A DNA stretch of 64,000 nucleotides from Meloidogyne chitwoodi. Lineage: Eukaryota; Nematoda; Chromadorea; Rhabditida; Meloidogynidae. The notes below the pieces were generated by a model, which ran no database searches, was not told where the DNA came from, and saw only the letters and a program-made list of their open reading frames with translations. The position numbers were made by a program, and so were the translations under genes. Below are positions 48,692-59,924 of the stretch, one piece after another; position 1 is the first letter of the stretch; every line of letters starts with the position of its first letter. The DNA lies in assembly GCA_015183035.1 (NCBI GenBank), contig JACZZP010000005.1:1426001-1490000 (forward strand), read 5' to 3'.

Positions 48692-49963
48692 TGAAAATTG
48701 ATTTTTTGGATAAATGGAAAATAGAATTGTTTGCTTAAAAGAATATTATTATTAACAACTTTTAAATTACATAATATTTGGCAATTATTAAATTTAAATT
48801 TTATAATTTCGAAAAAATTAATTTTTGGGTAGTTTTAGGACCTTTATATTTGAAAAATAAAATGGCTAATTGAGGAATATTAATGAATTAAATATAGACA
48901 AAAAATAAATTCAGAAAACTTAAAATAAAGAAACTTTAAAAAAATTAACAGTTAAATTGAATAAAATAATTTATTGAAAATTTAATTTTTAAATTTTAAA
49001 AGTAAAGAGTGTCTCTGTTAAAAAAACAGGTTTTTCGGCCATGCATAGTAATGACTAATCACAAAATTGTGTCATATGTGAATTAAAGAAAATAATATTA
49101 ATTCAATCATGTTTTATTTATTTTTGGGTAGAGTTAAAAAATATTTAAACTAAAATAGAGAACAATTAAATGAATAAATTTAAAGCATTGTTATTAACAA
49201 TTAATGTTATATTTTTATTAAATTTGATAAATCAATTGCTTAAAGTTTTTGTAAAATTTTAAAATAAATTAAAATTTGTTTTGAGAGGAGAACAAAAAGC
49301 GTAAAACAAATAAAATTAGGTGATAAAAATTATTATTAAAAATTAAGTTAAATATTATATAAATAAATAAAATATGTGATGCATTATTTTAAATAAAATA
49401 TTAAAATAATTATTGTTGAAAAGATTTAAAAATAATAAATATAATTTTTTTAATTTTTATTTATTTTTAATTATTATTAATATAAGTTATATTTAAATAT
49501 TAAAAGATAATATTACTTTTAAATAATCAATTAAATAATTATCCAATAGTTAAATCCAAACCACGTGATATTTATTGTTAGATGAAAGCTTTAAATTTAT
49601 TCCAAAAATATTTTTTGTTTCTATTTTATATTTGTACAGCAATTTACTCCCAATTTTTAATAAAAATTTAATTTTAACTTCGCAAACAAACTCTCCCTTT
49701 CACTCATTTCTTGCTGATGAGAGAAAATTCGCAATTTTAAATTTATTTATAATTATTATAAATGCATTAATCTCTACGAAATTTTAAATCCCGTCATTTT
49801 ATTATTAGAGATTATTTTCTTTAAAATCAGCTTTTTGGGGTTTATAGAAGAATTTATTAGACTAAAAGCAAAATAATTATTAAATAATTATAAATTTACA
49901 TTCTAATTTTTTTAGTTAATTTTATTTTTTTTTAATAATTTAATTCTTTTTTTTAGTATTTTT
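48692..49963. other. intergenic region upstream of the alpha-mannosidase
   Basis: About 1.27 kb, AT-rich. A 70-codon plus frame at 49575-49787 is not supported by codon pattern or similarity. A TTTTTTTAG acceptor at about 49948-49956 precedes the mannosidase ATG. Confidence 0.5.
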
Positions 49964-52900
49964 ATGTTATTAATTATTAAATTATTTATTTTTATTTTAT
50001 TTTTAATATTATTAAATATTGTTGCTACTGTGAAAGATGAATTTAAATGTTCTTGGGATGTTAGTTTTTAATAAAATAAAATTTAAAAAATTATTTAAAA
50101 TTAAGAATTGCCCAGAATGGTCAACTAATTCAAGTATTATTAATGTACATTTAATTTGTCATTCGTAAGAAATATTTTTTATATTGTAAAAATTTTATTT
50201 AAAAATTTCTTAGTCATGATGATTTGGGTTGGTTAAAAACTGTTGATGATTATTATACTGGGGGTAATTAATTAATTAATTTATTATTTTTATTTTTAAT
50301 AATTTTTAAAGCAAATTCTCAAATATTTAATGTTGGTGTTCAATATATTTTAAGCACTGTAGTGGCAGCTTTAAATAAAAATCCTTTTCGAAGATTTTCT
50401 TATGCAGAAACAGGATTTTTAACAATGTGGTTAGAAGATAAAAATGATAAAGAAATTGAAGATTTAAATAAATTAATTGTTGAAAAAGGTTAAATATTTT
50501 TTTGAAGGAATTAATTAATTCAATTAAAATAATTATAATTTATTTTTTTCAATTTTTAGGTCAATTGGAATTAATTGGAGGTATATTATTTTTATTTAAT
50601 ATTTATATTTTAAATTGTTTTTTAAAAAGGTAGTTGGACACAACCAGATGAAGCTTGTACTCATTATTATGAATTAATTGATCAATATGGATTAGGATTA
50701 AGAAAATTAGCAAATAAATATGGTTTTAAATAAATAAATAAATTAAAATTAATTTTTAAAAATAAATAGGACGTTGTGGAATTCCAAAAATTGCTTGGCA
50801 AATTGACCCATTTGGACATTCTATTGAACATGCAAACCTTTTAGTTAATGTAAATAAATAAATAATTTATATAATTTATAAATATTATTTAATTTAAAAA
50901 GATGGGTTATGAAGCTTTATTTTTATCTCGAATGCATTATTTGGAATTAGAAAAAAGAATAGAAAATAAAAGTTTAGAAATGTTTTGGGAAACAGATGAA
51001 AATGGTAAATTTTTAATATTTAAAAGAATTTAGGAGACAATTTATAAAAAAGAAGGTTAAATAAAATTTATTTTTAAAGAATGGGTTTAATAAAATTTAA
51101 ATTTTGCAATCTATAATTTATTTTACTTATATTAAAAAATATATTTATTTATTTATTTTAAGCTGATACAAAACCTTTATTTACGAGTACCTTTTCTCGT
51201 GGAACATATACTCAACCTAAAGGATTTTGTTTTGATCCTCTTTGTCCAAATTTAGATATTATTATAGATAATCCAGAATTAGATGGTTATAATATTGAAC
51301 AAAAATTAAATGATTTTATTTTAATTGTTAATAAACAAGTTATTTTAAATTATTTAAATTAATTAAATTAATTAATTATTTAATTAAAAAAGGCTAAAAT
51401 TCAAACACATAATCATGTTTTAATAGCAATGGGTGGAGATTTTACTTATTCAAATGCTGAATTATGGTTTAATAATCTTGATAAACTTATTTTAGCAGCA
51501 AATAAAAAAGTAATATTTAATTAAAATTAATTAATTAATTAATTAATTTTAGATAAATATAACAAATATAAAATTATTTTATTCAACACCTACTTGTTAT
51601 TTAAAAGCTTTACAAGAAACTACAAAACCAAATAATTTTTCAAAAAGGGATGATGACTTTTTTCCATATGCAGATCAACCTGATAGATATTGGACTGGTT
51701 ATTTTAGTAGTAAACCTTCATTAAAAGGAATTGTAAGAAAATCTTCATCTTTACTTCAAGTAATTATTTTTTAAATAATTAAGTGATAATTTTAATATTT
51801 TATTTATTTATTTAAAAAAGGTAACAAGATCATTTTATGCTTTAATGAAGGCTAAAACTAATTTAAATTCTGAAAAATTAAAAATGGAATTATTTGAACG
51901 TTCTATTGCATTAACAACACATCATGATGCTATAACGTTTTTAAATATTTTATACAAAAATAAATTTATTTTAATTTTAGAGGAACTTCAAAAGAAGAAG
52001 TTACTAAAAATTATAAAAGACGTCTTTTTAAAGGATGGGATGCTGCTGAAGTAATATTATTAATTAGTTATTTTTTAATTATTTTATAAAGGATATATTA
52101 AACAAATCTTTTAATTTTTTAATCAAAAAAAGAGAAATTAAAATAAATAATAATAGTAATTCTAATGACTTTTTTACTCTACAAAAAATCTGCAGACGTA
52201 TAAATGAAAGTTTTTGTCCAGAAAGCATGTTTGTATTTTAGAATTAATATTTATTTAAAAAATAATTGAATAATAAAATAAATTGAATTAAAACAATCGG
52301 AATATTTAGGACAGAGATATTTAAATTTTAATAATTTTGAATAAAAACTTTATTTATTATTTCCTTTATTTTAATATTAAATTCCAAAAGAATTATTTTA
52401 AAGTAAATTAAAGTTATTTAATTAAAGGGGAGATGACAGTTTTACTATAACAATTTTAAATGGAAATGCCCATCAATTCTCTGGTATTATTAGAATTCCA
52501 GTAAATAACCAAAATATACAATTATTATCAAATAATGGTCAACAAATTAATTTTAAAGTATTTTTACCTAAACAATATTCTTTTTTTAAATTTAAAAATT
52601 AAGTTAATTCCTGTTTTTATGCCAGAAACTCAAATAATTAATTCAAATATAATTCCAGCTAAATATGAATTAATTTTTAAAGTAATAATTGGCCCTGTTG
52701 GTTTTTCTACTTTTTTTGTTAATATTTTAAATAATAATAAGTATGTAAAAATAAATAAATAATTTTTATAAATTATTTTTATTTTTTTAGTTTTAAATCA
52801 ACAGAAAATCCTAAAAATAATATTGACAATAATAATAATTTTAATAATAATTTAACAACAAAAATTAATTTACCCAATTCTTCTAATAATATTTTTAAAA

Positions 52901-54487
52901 AATCAACAAAATCTACTAGTATTATTAATTCATTTCAATCAAATAATAATACCTCTTCAATTCCAGAAATATTTAATAATAATAATAAATTAATAGAAAA
53001 TCAGGTATAAAAAATTATCTTCTTTTTTAATTTTAAAAATTTAATTTAAAGTATATTCGAATTAATTTTAATAAAAATGGACGAATAGAAACATTTGAAG
53101 ATTTAACTAGAAATAATTCTAAATTTAATTTTACACAAGAATTTCTTTATTATGAAAATAATTTATCTGGTGCTTATATTTTTAGGTAAATTTATTTTTA
53201 AAAATATTAATTATTTATTTTTTAGATCAGATCCAAATAAAAAAGCAATTTCATTTGAAGAACCTACAAAAATTGAATTTATTAAAGTAAAATTAAATAA
53301 ATATTTTTATTTTTTTTAAATATTTAGAATGAATTTGTACAAGAAGCAAGACAAATTTTTAGTCCTTGGGTTAGCCAAATAGTTCGTTTATTTAATGAAA
53401 AAAATTTTGTTGAATTTGAATTTCTTATAGGACCAATTCCTTTAAATTTTTTGTTTGTTTTTATTTTTAATTAAATAAAATATTAAAATATTTTTAAAGA
53501 TCAAAAGAAATTATTACAAGATATTCAATGCCAGAAATTAATTCAAATGGTATATTTTGGACAGATTCAAATGGACGTAGAATTATTAAAAGAAAGTAAA
53601 TAAATATATAAATATTTATAAATAAAATAAATAAAATATTTTAGAAGAAATTTCAATAAATGGTTTAATCTGGGAGAAAATATTTCATATCCAATTAATG
53701 CTAATTATTATCCAATTACTAGCCAAATAGGTTTATCTGATGATATAAATCAAATGAATATTTTAACTGATCGTTCTCAAGGAGGAACAAGTTTAATTGA
53801 TGGACAAATTGAAATTATGGTTTAATTATTAAATAATAATATTTAATTAATTAATTATTTAGGTACATCGTCGTTGTGTTGTAGATGATGGTTTAGGTGT
53901 TGAAGAAGTTTTAAATGAACCAGTATATTCTTAAATAATTAATTAATTTAATAAATAAGGGAGAAGATGGTAATGGTTCAATTATTCGTTCTAAACATTG
54001 GTTTAATTTTGGACCTAAAAATGAAGAAAATAATTTTAATCGTATTTTGGGTCTTCAACTTTTTTATGAGCCAATACTTCTTTTTTCTAAATTTAATGGA
54101 AATTGGAGTGATTATAATAATAAATATTTAACTAATGTATGTATTTTTTAAAAATAATAATAATTTTTATTCTTTAAAGTTCTCAGCTCTTAATTTTGAT
54201 TTACCTCAAAATATTAATTTAATTACATTAAAATATATTGGAAAAAAACAATTGCTTATTCGTTTAGAAAATATTTTTAAATCTTCTCCAGTATTTATTA
54301 ATTTACAGGTTAATTTTTAGAAAAAATAATTTTTTTTTTTAATTTTTAGACAATTTTTAAAACTCTTCGATTTCAAAAAGTAACAGAATTAATGCTTGCT
54401 GGAAATGTAGTATTTAATGAAATTGTTGATGCTGACAATGTGAGGTTAAAACCAATGGAAATAAGAACATTTATGCTTACTACATAA
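49964..54487 (+). CDS. aman-1: acid (lysosomal-type) alpha-mannosidase, GH38
   Basis: Glycoside hydrolase family 38 exo-alpha-mannosidase that degrades N-glycans in the lysosome. The start [20 protein letters not shown] is a signal peptide. Motifs in order: [19 protein letters not shown] (metal-binding HxHDD-like), [40 protein letters not shown], the nucleophile block [19 protein letters not shown] (Asp of DPFGHS), [27 protein letters not shown] joined across an intron to [15 protein letters not shown], and C-terminal beta-domains with [12 protein letters not shown] and [16 protein letters not shown] blocks. About 25 exons separated by 40-110-base introns. An Asn/Ser-rich insertion is present at 52790-53007. 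DPFGHS plus HHDAITGTS point to the lysosomal rather than the Golgi class. The symbol is by analogy to C. elegans AMAN-1. Confidence 0.93.
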
Positions 54488-54675
54488 AAATGAGAAAAAT
54501 AACAAAAAATAAAAGGGAAAACTAATGGGAAAAACAAAAAATAATATTTTTGATAGTTTTTATAAGAATAACTTATTACTAAATAATTCACTATCAAAAG
54601 CTGCTAAACAATTTTCTTTACTTGTATATATTCTTTTTCTATTTCTTACAACAAAACTAATAAAAGTGTAAGCAA

Positions 54676-54862
54676 AGGCGTGCCGAAACTTCCGGACCAA
54701 AGCTTCTAGCTTAAACTTCTGATCCAAAACTTGAATATATATTTAATACTACGATACAAAATTGTTAAATTATTGTACTCATTGGCTCTTTGAAAAGACA
54801 GATAGACAAATTATTTTTTAAACTTTAGTGGACGTCCGTTCATCCGCAAGTTTCGCACCACC
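54676..54862. mobile_element. hAT-like short element (187 bp) with 8-bp target duplication
   Basis: The element is flanked by the identical 8-mer GTAAGCAA (54668-54675 and 54863-54870). Its ends are imperfect inverted repeats: left AGGCGTGCCGAAACTTCCGG, right end read in reverse GGTGGTGCGAAACTTGCGG. The length of the target duplication and the AGGCGTGCCGAAACTT-type end fit hAT elements. It has no coding capacity. Confidence 0.75.
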
Positions 54863-55009
54863 GTAAGCAAGATATTAATTTTATTTGATAAAAACTCAAT
54901 AAATTTTTTTTAATAAAACTAAACTTATTAATAAACTTACTTTTAAAATTAATTTATAAATAAATTTGAAAAATCATCACTTTTATTTAATAAATTTGTT
55001 GTTTTAAAT

Positions 55010-55145
55010 CAGGCGTGGACACGGATAATATCCGGATATCCGCGGACACAGACGGATACGAATACAAATTTTTTAAAAATCAGACGGACACGGACGGATA
55101 CGGATATGAGGTCGTTATCCGCGGATATCCTTAATATCCGTGAAC
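55010..55145 (+). repeat. dispersed repeat, copy B
   Basis: Begins CAGGCGTGGACACGGATAAT and continues with ATCCGGATATCCGCGG, GACGGATACGAAT, TTTTTTAAAAATCAGACGG and GGACGGATACGGAT, then a nearby ATCCGCGGATATCC palindrome. It is the opposite-orientation relative of 40261-40351. It is rich in ATCCG/CGGAT words and can fold on itself. Confidence 0.65.
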
Positions 55146-55767
55146 ATAATATGTAACCCTTAATGCCTAACTATTTGAATATTTTTTCCCTTGTTCACTC
55201 CCCAAATTATTTTTGAAAGCGAAAAGATAAGAAAAGGGAGTCCACCCCAAATGATCGAAACCCAAAAGATCGTATTTGCCAATTGGTCCAATTGCCAATT
55301 CGGTCAAATCTCTTCAAACAATAGTTTAAATTTATCTAAATATTTTATTGTTCGTGTGAAGGCAAAACACACTCAGACCAAAATACCTTCTACACATTAG
55401 AATAAATTTCAACGAATAGGTCCAAGTTTGATCCAAGACCAACTAGCAATGGGCCCAAAAATGGAGAAGTAATAAAACACTCCCAATAGATCCAAATGTG
55501 CTTTTTTTGAAATTTAAAATGTATTTTATATTTTTTGGAATCATGTTTCAATTTCTACCCATGTGAACGATTGTTAACAAATGTACCTCTTTATTGCCTT
55601 AGGCAAAAAGCAATCAAAAAACGTAGACATAATATATAATTTTATGCACAAAAAATGTCCGCAAAAAACCATGCAGTCTTCAGTAGTGCCCTAATTTCTT
55701 TTTTTTTTCCATCAATTTTTCCATTTTTAAAAGGAAGGAATCAATTAACTTTATTTCTGAAATAAAA

Positions 55768-57922
55768 ATGCCTTATCCAGCAATTTGGACAAGATCTCAG
55801 CGAGGTCAATTGTCAGCTGATTATAAAAGTATTACTTTTCCTGGCAACACGTTTATTTTCCTTCAAAAGCGTAGAACTCAACATTGCTCTTACTTCCGAT
55901 GCGCATATTGTGCAAAGGCGTCAAAGGTTTTTTATTTTTGAATTTTTTATAAAAATAATAAAATTGGTGAACATTAATTTTTATTTAGCTTCGAATTAAA
56001 CGTAAGGCAACTAAGCTTACTGTGCCTATTGTTCGTGCCACACTTGAAGAAGGATTCTTAGATGATCCAGACAATCCCTTCCATCGACATTTTTGTATTG
56101 ATGAACAGGAAGTGGATACAAGTACATTTGCGGCAAAAGCTCGTTATATTTATAAGTAATATTTAAATTTAATCTTTTCTTTAATGGTTTACATTTTTAA
56201 AGTAAAGTAAAATTGGAACTTATGGATATGCCAATGACGCCTCAACAGGCCTGGCTTCAGATGGAAGCTGAAGTTATTGCTAATTTTCCGGATATTTTAA
56301 CACAAAAGGAAATTATTCGACGTCTTCCAAAGTAAGTAGATTTTAGCAAAATTAATATAAATATTCATTTTTAAATATTATTAAAGTGACAAATCGGCAA
56401 AGAGAAGTTTTGCAAGGCGCAGTTCAATTGGCAAACGGAATTTGGCTGAAGAAATTTCCAATTTTGGAAGTTATGAACCTGAAAATGATGATGATGATCT
56501 TTCCTTTCTTTTGGGTGTTGATTTAATAGATAATAATTCAGATACTTATGATTTTACAAAAAATGATCCTCTTAATGTTCCTTTGGATTTATTGGTATTT
56601 TTTAAAATTATTTTCATTAAAAAATTGTAGATTTTTGTAGAAACCAATCTCTCCTCGTCCAGTTTGGGTTAGTAAACCTACAAGGCGAAAACTTGCAAAT
56701 TTTTTCCTTATTTATCGTGATTGCCGTCCCGATTTTTCTCATTTTATGGTCTTTTCTGATATGATGGGAATAAATTTAATACACGAGGTTTTTTAATTTT
56801 TTAAAATGTTTTAATTTTAAATATATTTAAGTGTACAGATATTGTTTGTGATGGAAATTCTAATTTTTATCCATATGGATTTTCGCAACTTTATACATTT
56901 CATGCTGTAAAAAATAAATATTTAATAATAAAAATTCCAATAATTAAAAAAAGGTTCATCATTCAATACCTGAAGAAGCCCATCTTTGTGCTTTTGCTCT
57001 TTTACCAAATACTGCACCTGCTACTTATATTAAATTATTTGATATTATTTCTGTAAAATTGTTAGCTGAATTTGGAGATTATGGAATTCACAAGGTTAAT
57101 AAAATATTAATTTAAATTTTAATATTTTTTTCTAGAATTGGCATTTTGATAATCAGGTTAAATTATTTTATTTTTTTAGCTAATAAAAGTTTAGTTTGCT
57201 GCAATAAACGGATGTAGAGAAGTTTTTTCTGATGATATTGTTGAAGGTACAGAACAAAGAACAGCTAATTTTGCTAAATTATGGCATGAACATTTAAATT
57301 CTTTATTTTTTGGACCACATCCAGGTTTAATTCGTTTTATTCGAACAATGAGAGAAGAATTAACTCGAGCTGGAATACAGGTATTCTTTTAAATAATATT
57401 GTACATATTTTTAAAAATTATAATTTTTTAAGGCTGAACGAATTTTTCGGCCGCCGTCTCTAATTACTTCGATTAATTTGGATAATATTGAGGTTTTTTA
57501 ATTTTTGTTTATCTGAAATTTAAATTATTTTGACTTTTTCCGTTATATTTGTCATTTTAGTTGAACAAAATTATGATTTATATATTTTTATAGGCTGTTA
57601 ATAAAGTGAGCGGTATAAAAGATGAAGATTTTTCTTTTGATATGGACTATTGTTCACCCAATAAGATTTATCAAAATAATTATAAAATGTTAAGAAGAAG
57701 AACACCTACAGATATAAATACAAACAACAAATTTTCTATGATTAATCAAAGAATTAATAAAATTTCACAAATTGGTAAAAATAGTGTTGACGACCATGAT
57801 TATCCAAATTCTTGTAAATATTAAATAATAGGTTATAAAAAATATTTTTATCTTTAGCTCTTCTAGTCCAATCTCCTTCTCATCCAAAGTCGCGAAAAAG
57901 GCACACAGAAGCTTCAAATTAA
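55768..57922 (+). CDS. FLYWCH-like finger plus MULE transposase-domain protein
   Basis: The N-terminal part (GNTFIFLQKRRTQHCSYFRC, then CAYCAKASK... and HRHFC) has the C-x-C and HxH spacing of a FLYWCH-type zinc finger. The middle carries a MULE (Mutator-like) transposase core: VCDGNSNFYPYGFSQLYTFH, HLCAFALLPNTAPATYIKLF, and FDNQFAAINGCREVFSDD across two introns. Both Asp positions usual in MULE cores (DG and the D before the AAI helix) are present; the expected C/H motif after the second Asp is not obvious. The C terminus is Asn/Ser-rich with a basic PKSRKRH that could be a nuclear signal, ending TEASN. About ten exons with normal introns and no obvious terminal inverted repeats nearby suggest a host gene derived from a transposase, though a degenerate transposon is possible. 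Function is unknown; DNA binding is likely. Confidence 0.72.
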
Positions 57923-58031
57923 AAACTTTTTTTTAAATATTTTCATTTTTATTACATTTTAATATAAAAAATTAGAAATTTAAAAAAAAATTTATTACAA
58001 AAAAAAGTTTTTTAAAATTTTATCTTTTTAT

Positions 58032-59440
58032 TTAATAATTGCAATGATCCGTATCCTTCCACCAGCATTCAACTTTTGGATCTTCCCATACTTTTGGTAA
58101 CTGGCTGTTGACTTTATATTTTTTATCCCCATCATTCCACACATATTGTTCCACCTCATCTTTGGCCAAATTAACTTTAAGTCCACGAATCTCAGCGACG
58201 TGGTACTAAATTATATAAAATATTAATCTTTTAATTGAATTTTAAATTTTTAATTATTTAAATTTATCCTAATTAAGAAAATTATTTTAACCTTAAAGTT
58301 TTTTTCATCAAACTTGATGTCAGGAAGCAAAACTTTCTTAACATCTTCTCGACCGCCACAACTAAATTTTAAAACTTTTTTTCATTTTTATTTATAACTT
58401 GTGTGTTATGTGCAGATAAATGTTTGTATATGAATTATCAGGTTCAGTGGTGCCAAAAAATTCTTTGCAAATTCGATGAGTCAAAATTACAGGAAGAGAA
58501 AATGAAGAACTTTTAATTTCAACTTTTCCACCTTTAGGCACTTCAATGTCCAAATTATTAACATTTAATGCATTATACTCGTTCTCATCACTACATCTTG
58601 AGAAAATATTTCCTCCTTTCTCAAAATGAGTGACACTTAAACTTGTAATTTTTGCATCACCACTAGGACAAATTGTACATCCATCAAGAAGAATAAGAAA
58701 TTCTATAATTAATAAAAATTTAAAATAATTTTATTTAATTTTCTAACTTTTATTTTGATCTTTTTGATAGTTTGATGCAGAAAAAGGTTTATCATCATAA
58801 AAGTTTATCTGAATTGAAAAATTTAATATTTCCTTTTTTATGGAAAATTACCAGAGCACAAAGTTTAATAAAGTCATACCATTCATTACCACACATTGGC
58901 ATCTTTAAATTAATTATATTTATTAAATAAAATAATATTATATTCACATAAGCAATTTTAAGAAATTCAATATTGCATCCTGGTGCTAGAGCCGGAAATT
59001 GGAAAACTTCTGACTTTTTACCTTTTCTCTGTTAAATAAAAAAATGCTAAATAATTTATTTAAACAAATAATCTATTTAAATAATTAATTATGTTAGTAG
59101 TCATTATTTCAACATATCTCTTAAGGAGGTAATTAATTGAGGCTGACAATACGATTTTCGAAAATGATCAGTGATTGATAAATAGAAAAATCTAAGAGAC
59201 ATAAGGCTGTAATTATTAGGTTTGTTCAACTCAGAGAGTATTAATGGAATATAATAATAATAAATCCAATTTACATACCAAACAACTACAATATTCTCGA
59301 TTGCCAAATTTATGGCAAAAATACCCTTCTCTTCCATTATATTTTTTAAAAAATTTTTCATCACGAGGATCATCATTAATAACTTTATCCAAAAGTTGAA
59401 CTAATATTATGATAATGAATATAAAGTCGTAAGTTTTCAT
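58032..59440 (-). CDS. secreted Cys-rich family protein, copy 3
   Basis: Diverged paralogue of the genes at 34132 and 36038, in inverted orientation about 20 kb away. Seven exons (59279-59440, 58948-59028, 58852-58902, 58748-58808, 58399-58702, 58292-58361, 58032-58205) sum to 903 bases, 300 codons plus stop. Signal peptide MKTYDFIFIIIILVQLLDK. Shared blocks: YFCHKFGNREYCSCL, MPMCGNEWYDFIKLCAL, LDGCTICPSGD, LSVTHFEKGGNIFSRC, FSLPVILTHRICKEFF, CGGRED, VAEIRGLKVNLA, VECWWKDTDHCNY. The first intron differs from the other two copies: they split after the signal peptide, this one after YCSCL. The other five intron positions agree. The next gene upstream is the RNA polymerase I subunit on the same strand, 484 bases away. 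Function is unknown. Confidence 0.85.
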
Positions 59441-59924
59441 ATCAGAACAGATTTACTTTTTAATAGAAATTAGTTAATTTTCTGAAAAAAATTATTTATT
59501 TAATTTTTTATGAGGAAAATAATTAAATAAATTAATAGATTGATAAAATAAAAGTTTAATTTATAATAACTTTTCCTATTTTTAAAGGGACTTAATATTT
59601 TATTTTAAATTTAAAGGCTCTTTAAATGCTAAATTAAAATATAATTTAGAATTTTAAAAAATTGTATTACCACATGAATAAGCTAATTCTAATAGCGAAT
59701 ATAAATGGAAGATAAATCAACTAGATAAATAAAAAAGCAAAAATAATTAATAATTATTAATCACTTAATTTTCAAAAACTATTTACATATTTTTTCAATG
59801 AATATATAGAAATAAAAAACCAAAAAAATTTTTTTAGAATAAATTTAATAATTTAAATAAATTATAAAAGATAAAATCTGATAAAATTAACAATAATAAA
59901 AATTAACAAAACATTACAAAAAAG
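59441..59924. other. spacer between copy 3 and the RNA polymerase I subunit
   Basis: About 480 AT-rich bases. It is the presumptive promoter of the downstream minus-strand Cys-rich gene. Nothing is recognised. Confidence 0.5.

Larger units (their letters stand above)
54488..55767. other. intergenic region with transposon insertions
   Basis: About 1.28 kb between the mannosidase and the MULE-domain gene. It holds a hAT-like element (54676-54862) and dispersed repeat copy B (55010-55145). A GC-moderate stretch (55190-55500) contains only a 69-codon open frame with no recognisable similarity. Confidence 0.55.

Noticed and set aside
55191..55400. 69-codon plus frame
   Set aside because: No similarity, no splice signals, and it lies in repeat-bearing intergenic DNA.
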